Shown here: one piece after another, positions 38,312-47,761 of the stretch
Position numbering within the stretch: the stretch's first letter is position 1
How the letters are laid out: each line of letters starts with the position of its first letter
Assembly (NCBI RefSeq): GCF_019204005.1
Contig: NZ_JAGSPA010000003.1
Coordinates: 496,001-560,000 of the forward strand
Source: Pacificimonas pallii
GTDB taxonomy: Bacteria > Pseudomonadota > Alphaproteobacteria > Sphingomonadales > Sphingomonadaceae
Direction: 5' to 3'
DNA: 64,000 nt
Made by a program: the position numbers and the translations under genes
The notes under the pieces: model-generated
Databases searched by the model: none
Told to the model about the DNA's origin: nothing
Seen by the model: the letters and a program-made list of their open reading frames with translations, nothing else

Positions 38312-38661
38312 GCCTGCTCGTCGCGGAGGGCACGCAGCCACGCCTGCACGCCGCTTTGTCACTGGCGGTCGCATCCGCCGCTCTCGGCCGCGCCGTCGCG
38401 ATCTTTTTCCAGGGAAGCGCCGTCGCCGCGCTGGAGGCGGGCCGCGTCTGGCCTGCCGATGCCGCGCACAGGGCCGCCGGGAGCCCCACCATCGCCGACC
38501 TCTTCGCCAATGCGCGGGAGATGGAGATCGGCATCGGCGCCTGCGAGACCGGCATTCACCTTGCGAACCTCAGCGCGGACCGTCTGATACCCGGTGTGGA
38601 AACCACCGGATTGATCGCCTTCCTGGCAGCGCATGGCGATGACGAGATCGTGATGGCGTGA
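38287..38661 (+). CDS. DsrE-like protein, possible sulfur relay partner
   Basis: A 124-residue protein with the DsrE/F-type fold pattern: LSLAVASAALGRAVAIFFQG, then IADLFANA and a single cysteine, C86, in GIGACETGIHLANL, near the site of the persulfide cysteine in the family. ATG 38287 has AAGGA 6 bases before it and lies inside moeB, so the two are translated together. A role in sulfur transfer with MoeB is inferred from overlap and family. Confidence 0.7.
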   Translation: MSQMRRGLSLLVAEGTQPRLHAALSLAVASAALGRAVAIFFQGSAVAALEAGRVWPADAAHRAAGSPTIADLFANAREMEIGIGACETGIHLANLSADRLIPGVETTGLIAFLAAHGDDEIVMA

Positions 38662-38693
38662 AGGCGGTTCTTCGGCACCATAAGGAGGGTGCC

Positions 38694-40208
38694 TCAGGAC
38701 GGGCTTTGCGCCGACACCGCACCGGGAACCGGATGCGATCCGAAATTCGCGCGCGGACGCAGGCTGAACCACCAGATGATGAGGCCGATAATGACGATCG
38801 CGATATCGAGCCACAGCGGCATTCCCGCGGGGTTGGCGCTCATCGTCAAGGAAATCCAGATGGCATGACCCGCCCCCACGGCGAACAATGTGACCGCGAG
38901 CGCGCATTGTAGATAGCGCGTCATCTGCCTTGGCCGTTTCATCAGAATCCCGGCGATGATGAGGGCCGTCATGCCGGCCCAGAACAGGGCCGCAAAGGCG
39001 GTGCCGCCGCCAACAACCAGCCGCGCGGCGGCCGTCAGGGCGAGCATCAGGGGCGTGCCCCAGACGATGGCGCTCCAGAATCCGGCAAGCCTGGCCGTCG
39101 GCAGCCCCTTCTGGCGGCGCTTTGCCAGCCAGATCGACATGCCGGAGCCGCTGACGATCGTGAGGGAAAGGCCCAGGAGAATATAGGCCAGCTTCACTGG
39201 CAGTCCGCCGAAATTGCCGAAATGCAGATTATAGATCGACGCGGACACCTGCTGACCGACCGTGCCATCCGCCATGCCCGCTGTCCCGGTGAAATTGCCC
39301 GCCCCGTCATATCCGTAATATTCGCCAAAGATCAGGCGGCGGGGCGGGTGGCCCAGAAGCTGCACATGCTGACCCGCGGTCGCCGGATCGTGCAGGATCA
39401 CATAACTTGTCCGGATGTCCGGATGTCTGGCGGCCATGTCTTCCATCATGCCTGCCAGGTCCGGTAGCGCGGCGGGCGCAGGGTCGGCGGCGGGCTCCTC
39501 GCCAAAGATGGGTGCGAAAACGGCTTCGGTATCGCCGCCATGAAAGGTCTCCGCCATGCCGACCGCCATGATCGACGCCAGACCGAGCAGGGCTCCGGTC
39601 AGCGCGGCGGCAATGCCAAAAGGCAGGGTCCAGACGCTGAGACGATTGTGCCAGTCGGTCAGGGCCAGACGGTCTCCCGCACGCGCGCGCAGGCGGAATG
39701 CGTCGCGAAAGATACGCGGATGGGCAAGAATACCGCTGATTGCCAGCGCGACCATCATGACGCCCAGGCCACCAACCAGGGTCAGGCCAATGAAGCTCGG
39801 CAAATGGAAATAATAATGGGCATCCAGCAGGAACTGCGTCCAGCTGTTCGTTTCCGGGCCGTGTATCCTCCCCGCCCCGTCGACATGGAAGGCCTGCGTA
39901 TCGGTGGTGACGATCGTACGCGGCAGCGCGCCGGAAGGAAGGTGCACGAAAAGATGGGTGGTTCGTTTTTCAAGCTCGGCTTCGGCGGCAAGGACATTGA
40001 CAGCGGCCTGCTGCACGGCGGCAGGCGCGATCGCTGTCATTTCGGGGACATCGGGCTGTTCCCATCGCTGCCATTCCTCATCGAAAACGATAAGCATGCC
40101 CGTCAGGCAGAGGATATAAAGCAGGGCACCGGCCCAAAGGCCAATGGCCGTATGCACCGGCAGCGCGCGGCGAAACAGGTTGGCCATTTTCGAATGCTGG
40201 GATGGCAT
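38694..40208 (-). CDS. PepSY-associated membrane protein, likely siderophore-linked reductase
   Basis: A 504-residue protein with four main membrane helices and a large periplasmic part between the first two. It begins with the PepSY_TM pattern VHTAIGLWAGALLYILCLTGMLIVFDEEW, and HNRLSVWTLPFGIAAALTGALLG marks the third segment. Such proteins (FoxB/PiuB-like) are thought to reduce or release iron from siderophores. It is downstream of a TonB-dependent receptor and a small membrane protein on the same strand. Confidence 0.82.
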   Translation of the reverse strand: MPSQHSKMANLFRRALPVHTAIGLWAGALLYILCLTGMLIVFDEEWQRWEQPDVPEMTAIAPAAVQQAAVNVLAAEAELEKRTTHLFVHLPSGALPRTIVTTDTQAFHVDGAGRIHGPETNSWTQFLLDAHYYFHLPSFIGLTLVGGLGVMMVALAISGILAHPRIFRDAFRLRARAGDRLALTDWHNRLSVWTLPFGIAAALTGALLGLASIMAVGMAETFHGGDTEAVFAPIFGEEPAADPAPAALPDLAGMMEDMAARHPDIRTSYVILHDPATAGQHVQLLGHPPRRLIFGEYYGYDGAGNFTGTAGMADGTVGQQVSASIYNLHFGNFGGLPVKLAYILLGLSLTIVSGSGMSIWLAKRRQKGLPTARLAGFWSAIVWGTPLMLALTAAARLVVGGGTAFAALFWAGMTALIIAGILMKRPRQMTRYLQCALAVTLFAVGAGHAIWISLTMSANPAGMPLWLDIAIVIIGLIIWWFSLRPRANFGSHPVPGAVSAQSPS

Positions 40209-40211
40209 CGC

Positions 40212-40787
40212 TCATCCTCCCCTTGGCAGAACTGCGAGAAGGACCGCCGACAGCGTCACACCGCCCGCCAGCCAGGCGGCCATCCTAAAAAGACCGTCGC
40301 GAAACAGCAGAAACGTCGCGACCACCGCCCATGTGACGGGCATCAGGAAAAGGCCAAAGGACGTGCTGTCCGCCGGGTGCCAGCCGGACAGCCGGGCAAG
40401 CGCCTGTCCATTCAGCCCGACCAGGACTGACAGGCCCAGCGCGCCCGGCACGACGAGGGCGAAGACACCGGCGCGCCGGCCCGCATCGGGCGTCCCTGTC
40501 GCGGCGATACGGTCCATCACCTCTCGTTCCGCGCGTTTTGGTGGCTTCGACACCATGGCGGCCTGTGCCAGAAACGGCGCTGCGGAAAGCATGGCGATGC
40601 AGCACGCGATCGCAATGCCCCATGCACCGCCCGCCATCGCCCAGCACAGGACCCCGGCCGACAGGACGGCCCACGCCGCGAGGTTCAGAACACCGTGACG
40701 CGTCCTGCGGCCCCAGCTGAAACGCAGCAGGAAAATTCCGCCGATCGCACCGATCGTGCCCAGTGTCAGAAGAAGCGGATCGGACAT
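40212..40787 (-). CDS. Membrane protein of the iron-uptake cassette, unknown function
   Basis: A 191-residue protein with five or six predicted membrane segments (about residues 4-20, 32-70, 108-128, 145-165, 170-187). I do not recognise the family with confidence; short membrane proteins such as DUF3325/DUF3649 often occupy this spot beside siderophore receptors. It lies 3 bases before the PepSY gene and 9 bases after the receptor, so it is surely in the same transcript. Confidence 0.65.
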   Translation of the reverse strand: MSDPLLLTLGTIGAIGGIFLLRFSWGRRTRHGVLNLAAWAVLSAGVLCWAMAGGAWGIAIACCIAMLSAAPFLAQAAMVSKPPKRAEREVMDRIAATGTPDAGRRAGVFALVVPGALGLSVLVGLNGQALARLSGWHPADSTSFGLFLMPVTWAVVATFLLFRDGLFRMAAWLAGGVTLSAVLLAVLPRGG

Positions 40788-40796
40788 CGCCGCGCG

Positions 40797-42917
40797 TCAG
40801 AATCTGTAGGCCGCGGAGGCGACGATGCTCCGCCGCTCGCCGGGGTAGCAGTCGCCGCGGGCAAGGCAGGTGGTCAGATAATCCTCGTTCGTCAGGTTGC
40901 GCACATTCACCGAGAAATCCAGTTTGCCGACCTCATAGCCAATCACCGCATCGCCGACGGTGTAGCCGTTCGTGACATAGCGTATCAGGTCACCGGTCAG
41001 CAGCGAGATGTCGGTGCTTTCCGTTCCCGCGACATGCCGGACACCGCCGCCCAGTCTCAGTCCGGACAACGGGCCTTCGGTGAACCGGTAAATACCAAAT
41101 AGCGAGGCCGTGAAATCGGGAATGCTGTCCAGACGGCGGCCTTCCGGGCTTTCCGTATCGAGATAGCTGACATTCGCGTCGAGGTTCAGGCCCCCGATCC
41201 GGACATTGGCCTCGAATTCGGCGCCGCGGATCTTCGCGATGCCTTCCTGCTGCGTGTTCGCCCCGAAAAGAGCCTGCGCATTTGGCAGGTTGGACTGCTC
41301 GATGTCGAACGCCGCGATGGTCACAAGGCCGTCAATGCCTTCAGGCTGCCATTTGATGCCGATTTCGTACTGGCGGCCCTCTTGCGGCTTCAACTGCTCG
41401 CCCGTCAGCGCGTCGATACCGGTCACCGGCTCGAATGACTCGGCATAGCTTGCATAAGGGGAAATGCCGTGCGGCAGCTTGTACAGGACGCCCGCGCTGA
41501 AGCTTGCGGCATCGTCCTCCTGCGCCGGGGCCCCGCCGACGCGGTTCTCAACCTGATCCAGGCGCAGGCCCAGGGTCACGATCACATTCCCGGCCGTCAT
41601 CTGATTGTTCAGATAATATCCGGTTTCCTCCACATAATTTGTCGGACTGTTGAATTGAAGCGCGCGAAGGGCCGCTTCTGACGGTGCATTGCCATAAACG
41701 GGGGCGAATACATTGATCGCGCCAAGGCGGGTGAAGGCATTGTCGGCATCGGTCAGTACGTCCTGATACTGTATCCCGGCCAGCACTTCATGCTGCAATG
41801 CGCCGGTTTCGAAGTCGGCGCGCACACGGACGTCAAAGGAGATCTGTTCGGACCGGCGATCCGAGAGGAAGAAACTGCGCGGCGCGTTTCCGTCGGCATC
41901 GATGCGCGGAATGCCCGCGCCGGCAAATCCCGGCCAGCTCTGATAATATTCAGACTGCGCATCGACATAACGGCCAACACCCTCAAGCGCGATATTATCG
42001 GTCAGCCGCTGCTCGGCGATCAGCGTGATCGCCAGGCTTTCGCTGTCATAGCGGTTGAAACCGGGCTCACCCAGATATTCCGTGCGATCGATTTTGCGGC
42101 CATCGGCGGACGGCAGCAATGTTCCGGTTACGGGATAGAATTGATGCGCCGCGTCGGTTTTCTGTTCCGTGTAATTGGCGAGCACGGTGATCGTCGTGCC
42201 ATCGGCGGGCTGGGCCGTGAATGACGGCGCGATCACCAGCTTGTCATCGTTCACCTCGTCGATTTGCGTACCGCTGTCCCGGTATAGCGCGACCAGGCGC
42301 GCCATTCCGGTTTCGCCCGTTCCCGGAATAAAGCCGTTCAGGTCGGTTGCAATCTGAAACCGGTCGAAATTGCCCGCCTCCACGACGAATTCGCCCGCAT
42401 TGTCCGCATAGGGACGTTTCGTCACGACATTGATGATGCCGCCGGGCGAGCCCGCGCCGTAAAGGACCGACGCTGGCCCCTTCAGCACTTCGACCTGCTC
42501 CAACGTATAGAGGTCAGGCCGCGGATTGTTGTAGAATCCGAACAGGAACTGCAGATTGTCGCGATATTCCGGCACATCGAGCCCGCGCACGGTGCTGAAA
42601 TCGCCGCGTGTCGAAAACCCGAAAGGTTCTGGCGTGACGCCTGATGTATATCCCAGCGCGTCATCCAGGTTGAGGAAACCCTTGTCGCGAAAGTCCTGCG
42701 CGGTTTCGACCGAAAGCGAACGCGCGGTCTCCAGGATCGGCGTTTGTGATTTGGTCGCGCCAAATGTGCCGACGCGCGCGGTGACGACAATTTCCTCCGC
42801 GGTACCCTGATCGGCACCGGCGGCGGCTTCCTGTGCCCGAAGCCCTGCCGTGGGAAAGGTTATGAGGAGAATGGTTGAAACTGTGCTGACGCGGCGGAAA
42901 CGAAGATAGTGGCGCAC
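40797..42917 (-). CDS. TonB-dependent siderophore receptor
   Basis: A 706-residue outer-membrane receptor. A signal peptide (about residues 1-28) is followed by a TonB box (EEIVVTAR), the plug domain (LEQVEVLKGPASVLYGAGSPGGIINVVTKRP) and a 22-strand barrel ending in Phe. The siderophore is unknown. Translation starts at GTG 42917, with AGGGA 7 bases upstream; an ATG two bases upstream is out of frame. Two Fur-like sequences lie just upstream. Confidence 0.93.
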   Translation of the reverse strand: MRHYLRFRRVSTVSTILLITFPTAGLRAQEAAAGADQGTAEEIVVTARVGTFGATKSQTPILETARSLSVETAQDFRDKGFLNLDDALGYTSGVTPEPFGFSTRGDFSTVRGLDVPEYRDNLQFLFGFYNNPRPDLYTLEQVEVLKGPASVLYGAGSPGGIINVVTKRPYADNAGEFVVEAGNFDRFQIATDLNGFIPGTGETGMARLVALYRDSGTQIDEVNDDKLVIAPSFTAQPADGTTITVLANYTEQKTDAAHQFYPVTGTLLPSADGRKIDRTEYLGEPGFNRYDSESLAITLIAEQRLTDNIALEGVGRYVDAQSEYYQSWPGFAGAGIPRIDADGNAPRSFFLSDRRSEQISFDVRVRADFETGALQHEVLAGIQYQDVLTDADNAFTRLGAINVFAPVYGNAPSEAALRALQFNSPTNYVEETGYYLNNQMTAGNVIVTLGLRLDQVENRVGGAPAQEDDAASFSAGVLYKLPHGISPYASYAESFEPVTGIDALTGEQLKPQEGRQYEIGIKWQPEGIDGLVTIAAFDIEQSNLPNAQALFGANTQQEGIAKIRGAEFEANVRIGGLNLDANVSYLDTESPEGRRLDSIPDFTASLFGIYRFTEGPLSGLRLGGGVRHVAGTESTDISLLTGDLIRYVTNGYTVGDAVIGYEVGKLDFSVNVRNLTNEDYLTTCLARGDCYPGERRSIVASAAYRF

Positions 42918-43375
42918 ATGAAATCCCTAATTGCGAATCGTTCGCGCTCTTATACACAGGTGATAATGACTCGCAACAGCGGCCATATTGGCGGCATTTC
43001 GCTGCCTTCGGATACCGCGCCGGAGGAGCCGCGCTCGGGTTTACAAATCCGGCCCGCGACACGGCCATGCTCGGTCCGCGTCGCAATCCCCGCGCGGCAC
43101 CCCTGATGCCGGGCTGCCATCCAACTGGTCTGGTCCGCCGTGCAGACCAAAGCCCCGGAACGGCTGCTTTTGCGAAGTGCGTCTCAGACAAACGCGCCGT
43201 TTCGGCGTGCGGCAGAAAGACGCGTTCCGCACATTTACTGACGTGCCCGCCATCTTGAGCTTGCCCGTCCCTTCGCATCTTTTGGCAGATGCCGGTTTGG
43301 GTTAATCTACATTCATTGCGATTAGCAGATCGCAGATTTACAGCTATCTCCGTGAAACGGAATCAGGCTGCAAAT
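42918..43375. other. Divergent intergenic region between the receptor and the CheB-CheR-kinase gene
   Basis: About 460 bases without a supported gene. The receptor side holds Fur-like boxes (42933-42975). The kinase side has an inverted repeat TGCGAT-TAGCAG-ATCGCA (43317-43334), 42 bases before the kinase start. The middle (43000-43260) has only shadow-like open frames. Confidence 0.5.
42933..42975 (-). promoter_or_regulatory. Two Fur-like boxes upstream of the TonB receptor
   Basis: GCGAATCGTTCGC (42933-42945, imperfectly symmetric: GCGAA and TTCGC arms) and TGATAATGACTCGCA (42961-42975, matching the left half of the classical GATAATGAT Fur motif). Together they make Fur-type iron repression of the receptor cassette likely. 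Confidence 0.5.
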
Positions 43376-46300
43376 ATGAATGAAAAACCGGTCGTGCCGA
43401 TCGTCGGCGTGGGGGCTTCTGCGGGAGGTTTGGAAGCGATCCGCGAAATGTTGACGGCGGCACCTACCGATACCGGACTGGCGTTTGTGATCGTTCAGCA
43501 TCTGGATCCCAACCATGAGAGTCTGCTTGCCGAGTTGCTGAACCGTCAGACCGCATTGCCGGTGAAGCAGATCACCGGCGGCGAGGTCGTCGACTCCAAT
43601 CACGTTTACGTGATTCCGCCGGGTTGCGGCCTGAGGATCGAGGACGGCAAACTGATGCTGGACAAGTTCAGCGAGCCTCGCGGGCTGCGACGGCCGATCA
43701 ACGATTTCTTCCAGAGCCTCGCATTGGATTGCGGTGCAAATGCCGCATGCGTGATCCTGTCGGGCACGGGTGCCGATGGCACCAGCGGGCTGCGGGCAAT
43801 CAAGGAGGAGGGCGGCATGGTATCGCCCAGGATCCGGAAACGGCGCGATATGATGGTATGCCGGTATCTGCCATCGGCACGGGACTGGTCGATTTCGTAC
43901 GCAAGCCGGAGGAGATTGTTGCCACACTCTGTGAATATTTCGAGCGACGCGGAAGCGGCGATGGCTGGGACAAGGCCGCCGAAATGGTGGCCGACCACGT
44001 CGATGAAATGTGCAGCGCCCTTCGCGAGGTCATCGGTCATGATTTTACCGGGTACAAGCAGTCAACTGTGGTCCGCCGCATCGAACGCCGGATGCAGGTT
44101 CTGGGAACAAAAAGCGCGCAGGAATATCTGCAGCGGGTGAAAGATGACGAGGATGAATGTGACGCGCTGTTTCGCGATCTTCTGATCAACGTCACGCGCT
44201 TCTTCCGCGATCCGGAAATGTTCGACGATCTGAAAGAGCAGGTGATCAAGCCGCTTGCGACCCGAACATCGACGAATGGCGAAATAAGAATATGGGTACC
44301 CGGCTGCTCCAGCGGCGAAGAGGCCTATTCCATCGCCATCCTGCTCGCCGACGCCTTTCGCGGAAAGGCGCAGCGGCCGCTTATCCAGATCCTCGCCACG
44401 GACATCGATGAAAGCATGTTGGCGATCGCCCGTGAAGGACGATATCCCATCGCGGCGCTTGCCGACATTCCTGAAGACCTTCGGGATAATTACACGATCG
44501 GCCGGGATGGCTTTTTCGAGATTTCTCCGAAGGTCAGGGACCTTGTCAGATTCTCGGCGCATAGCCTGGTCAAGGACCCGCCATTTTCAAAGCTTGATCT
44601 GATCTCCTGCCGTAACCTTCTGATTTACTTCGGTGACAAGCTGCAACAGCAGGTTTTCCCGATCTTCCATTATGCATTGAAACCAGACGGGCACCTGTTT
44701 CTGGGGCCTTCGGAAAGTATCGGGCGTCACGAAAATCTATTCGCTGTCGCCAAGCAGAAAAGCCGCATTTTCAAACGCCGCGAAGGGGGGCCGGTCTACC
44801 CGATCGAACTGCCCTTCACGATCCAGAGCCCGCAGAAAAAACCGCAGGCGCCGCGACGTTTCAGCGGCAGCGCGCAAACCAGTCTCGACGACACATTGGG
44901 TTATCGGCGGATTATCGAGCATTACGCTCCCGCGACACTGATCATCGACGCTGATGGTGCCATTATCAACTCGAACGGTCGGCTTGCCAAATATTTCGAA
45001 TTCCCGGACGCCAGTAAACGCTCAACATCCGCGGCCAGCCTCGCCAGGCCCGGCCTGCGGGAAGCATTGCCGCAACTCGTGCGGCAGGCTGCGCAGACGG
45101 GAAAACGCGTCGTCGCGCGCGCCGTGAACGTGAAGGCGGAATTCGGCAGCCAGACCGTTGACGTGATCGCCGATCCGCTTGCCGACGATAATATTCTCCT
45201 TGTGTTCAAAGACATTGCGCCGTTCGAGGCCGGCGACGATCTCGAGCTCGCGGAAATGGGGCCTGCGGACGGTGAGGTGGAGCGACTGCAGGAAGCGCTG
45301 CAACTGACAAGGGGTAGATTACGCGGCACGGTCGAGGAACTGGAAACGGCAAATGAGGAGCTGAAGAGCTCCAACGAAGAAATGATGTCGATGAATGAGG
45401 AGCTGCAATCGACCAATGAAGAGCTGACGACGGTAAATGACGAGTTGAAATCGAAGGTCGACGAACTCGTCATCGCCAATTCCGATGTGCGGAATTTCTT
45501 CGAATCGACAAAACTGGCTGTCGTCGTTCTCGATCATAATATGATGGTGCGTACCTTCACCGATGCCGCAACCGATATTTTCCCACTGGTGCGAAGCGAC
45601 AAAGGGCGTGCCCTGGCGAATGTCGCGAATAGTCTGGCGGATGACAGTCATCTTGACGATGTTCGCAAGGTCCTGCTCGGCGGTGTCGCCGAATCCCGCA
45701 CGATCATGTCCAAATCCGGCGCCAGGCAATGGGCGCTCAATGTCCTGCCCTACCGGCTTCCCGACGGGACGATCGACGGCGCAACCATTGTCCTCAACGA
45801 CATCACGGACATTCTGCAAACAAAGCGGGATTTGGAGGTGGAGCGGGAACGCCTGAAGATGGCCCTTCGCGTCGCACGTATCGGCGTATGGGAATACCAT
45901 GCCGATACGGGACGCACGATCCTGGACGAGGGCGAACTTGAACTTTTCGGAGTCACCCGGGATGAGACATCCGACATTGAAAATCTCATGGCCCTGATCC
46001 ACGAGGACGACCGCGCCGCAGTCGAAACCTCGCTCAGAAAAGCGATCAGCGGCGAAAGCGATTATCAGGCGTCGTTCCGTGTCAATCGGCCCGATGGAAC
46101 CGTTCGTCATCTCCGCGGCCTGGGCAGGCTGTTGGCGGGATCTGCGCAGAAGCGGATGGTGGGTGTCAGCTTCGACGTGACCCCCGAGGCCAAGCTCGCG
46201 GAACAGCGGGAATATATGCTCAGCGAGATGAATCATCGCGTCAAGAACCTGTTTGCGGTCATCAGCGGGTTCGTGGTCGGAGCGGCCCGAAAGGCGAAAT

Positions 46301-46794
46301 CGCCAAGCCAGCTTGCCACGGACATCAGTGAACGGATCGCGGCGCTTGGCCGGGCGCACAGCCTTACGCAATCCCATACCGAAATGTCCGGGATCGGACT
46401 GGCGGATGTGATCAACGGCGCCATCGAGCCCTATGAGGATCAGGCCGATATCAGCCTGACAGGGCCGGATGTGACCCTGCATGTGGACAAGCTGACCCCG
46501 CTGGCGCTGATCCTTCATGAATGGGCGACGAACAGCGCGAAATATGGGGCTTTTGGCGCGAGCGGCGGCGACGTTGAGATATCGTGGGGTCATAGCCCGT
46601 CGGACGGGCTCGTCCTGACATGGCGGGAAAAGCCGCGGCTGCCGCAGGATGACGGTGACATCGAAGCCGGCACGGGCTTTGGATCGCGTCTTATCAAATT
46701 CTCAACCATGCAGCTTGATGGTAGCGTTGACATTCAGAAGGAGGATGGGCTGTGGACCGGACGACTGGCCTTTCCGAATGAACAGGCAGGATGA
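43376..46794 (+). pseudogene. CheB-CheR-PAS-HWE histidine kinase fusion, interrupted by one frameshift
   Basis: A single large gene of about 1,139 codons if one missing base at about 43821-43823 is restored. Part 1 (from ATG 43376) is a CheB methylesterase domain with Ser in GVGASAGG, His in VQHLDP and Asp in GTGADGTSG; it leaves frame after GGMV. The next frame resumes with AQDPETARYDGMPVSAIGTG, then a CheR methyltransferase (GCSSGEEAYSIA, LISCRNLLIYF), a coiled coil (NEELKSSNEEMMSMNEELQ), two PAS regions and an HWE kinase (MNHRVKNLFAVISGFV). No canonical slippery site is seen. Either a disabled gene, a sequencing error, or two products. The second frame alone (start unclear) could still give a CheR-PAS-kinase. 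The response regulator gene overlaps its end. Confidence 0.85.
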
Positions 46795-47156
46795 TGAAAC
46801 TGAACGGTCTGAAAGTCTTTATCGCCGAGGATGAAGCCGCGATCGCCATGCAATTGATGGATCTGGTCGAAGACGCGCAGGGCGATATCCTCGGCCCGTT
46901 CACCACCGTATCGAAATGCATGACCGGATTGAACGGCGACCGGCCCGATGTGGCCGTGCTCGATGTCAGACTGGCGGACGGACAGGTGTTTCCCGTGGCG
47001 GACCGGCTTGTGGAAATGAACGTTCCGATCGTCTTTCATTCCGGGCACGCCAATCCCGGCGAGATCCACGATAAATATCCATTGGCCGGATTTTTGAAAA
47101 AACCGTTGAGTTACAAAACCCTAACGCAAACCATCGAGGCAGCGATCAACGGCTGA
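46791..47156 (+). CDS. Single-domain response regulator
   Basis: A 121-residue receiver domain with no output domain. The acidic pair is E13/D14, the phosphate acceptor D58 (VAVLDVRLADG), the switch Thr position is Ser (FHSGHA) and the lysine is K103 (FLKKP). It overlaps the kinase gene by four bases, so it is the obvious phosphate acceptor of the HWE kinase. Such stand-alone receivers often act by protein contact. Confidence 0.92.
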   Translation: MMKLNGLKVFIAEDEAAIAMQLMDLVEDAQGDILGPFTTVSKCMTGLNGDRPDVAVLDVRLADGQVFPVADRLVEMNVPIVFHSGHANPGEIHDKYPLAGFLKKPLSYKTLTQTIEAAING

Positions 47157-47296
47157 CCCACCGCGCTATCCGCGAAAATCAGATGTCTTCGGCCTGTATC
47201 GAGACGCGCATACCCCAACTAGCCGCTGGATGTCGCCCGCACGCTGGCAGGGGGGCCATTCGACTGGTCAGGCCCCGTGTCGCTGACGTCATCATG

Positions 47297-47320
47297 GCGC
47301 CGCCCGAAAGCAGGCGGCGC
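47297..47320 (-). terminator. GC-rich hairpin after rpmB
   Basis: GCGCCGCC (47297-47304) pairs with GGCGGCGC (47313-47320), eight bases around an eight-base loop, starting 8 bases after the rpmB stop. No U-run follows, so termination may need Rho or the hairpin may only protect the mRNA end. Confidence 0.4.
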
Positions 47321-47328
47321 GGACCATG

Positions 47329-47634
47329 TCAGGCAGCGGCCTGCGCGTTCTCGGCCTTGCGGCTTTTCTTGATGGCGCGCTTCATGCGCTGCGCCTTGAC
47401 GCTCAGCTTTTCGTCCTTGGTCTTGACCAGCCAATTGTCGAGGCCGCCATTATGCTCGACGCAGCGCAGACCATGCGTCGACACCTTGAACGACTCGCTC
47501 TTGCCGAGCGCGTCGGACATCAGCGACACCTTCTGCAGGTTCGGCAGGAATACGCGCTTCACGCGGTTGTTGGCGTGGCTGACATGGTTGCCGACGAGCC
47601 GGCCCTTGCCGGTCAGTTCGCAGATGCGCGACAT
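47329..47634 (-). CDS. rpmB: 50S ribosomal protein L28
   Basis: A 101-residue basic ribosomal protein of the large subunit. It starts [20 protein letters not shown] and has the family core [10 protein letters not shown] and [22 protein letters not shown] 47634 is preceded by GAGG; an upstream ATG at 47649 is less likely. The usual zinc cysteines of L28 are partly absent beyond C5, as in many alphaproteobacteria. Confidence 0.96.
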   Translation of the reverse strand: MSRICELTGKGRLVGNHVSHANNRVKRVFLPNLQKVSLMSDALGKSESFKVSTHGLRCVEHNGGLDNWLVKTKDEKLSVKAQRMKRAIKKSRKAENAQAAA

Positions 47635-47666
47635 GGTGCTAATCCTCAAATTCGTAAGTCTTTAGG

Positions 47667-47685
47667 AGTACCGCCGGGCGGCACT
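47667..47685 (-). promoter_or_regulatory. Palindrome in the rpmB leader
   Basis: AGTACCGCCGGGCGGCACT is a 19-base palindrome with one mismatched pair, 33 bases before the rpmB start codon and inside the expected 87-base leader. It could be an mRNA hairpin that takes part in control; no known ribosomal leader motif is recognised. Confidence 0.3.
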
Positions 47686-47727
47686 TCGAGAAATGCGGTT
47701 TTCAGGCCGCACTCCGGAAAGGCGCGG

Positions 47728-47756
47728 CACATAGGCGGGAATCGCCCGTTCGTCAA
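47728..47756 (-). promoter_or_regulatory. Promoter of rpmB
   Basis: Minus strand TTGACG (47756-47751), 17-base spacer ending CCGCC, TATGTG (47733-47728). It is nearly the same as the rpsT promoter at 29797-29825, which supports both. Confidence 0.65.
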
Positions 47757-47761
47757 GCGTT

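Noticed and set aside
43620-43826. Programmed -1 frameshift in the CheB-CheR gene
   Set aside because: No slippery heptamer or downstream pseudoknot pattern was visible; a mutation or sequencing error is simpler.
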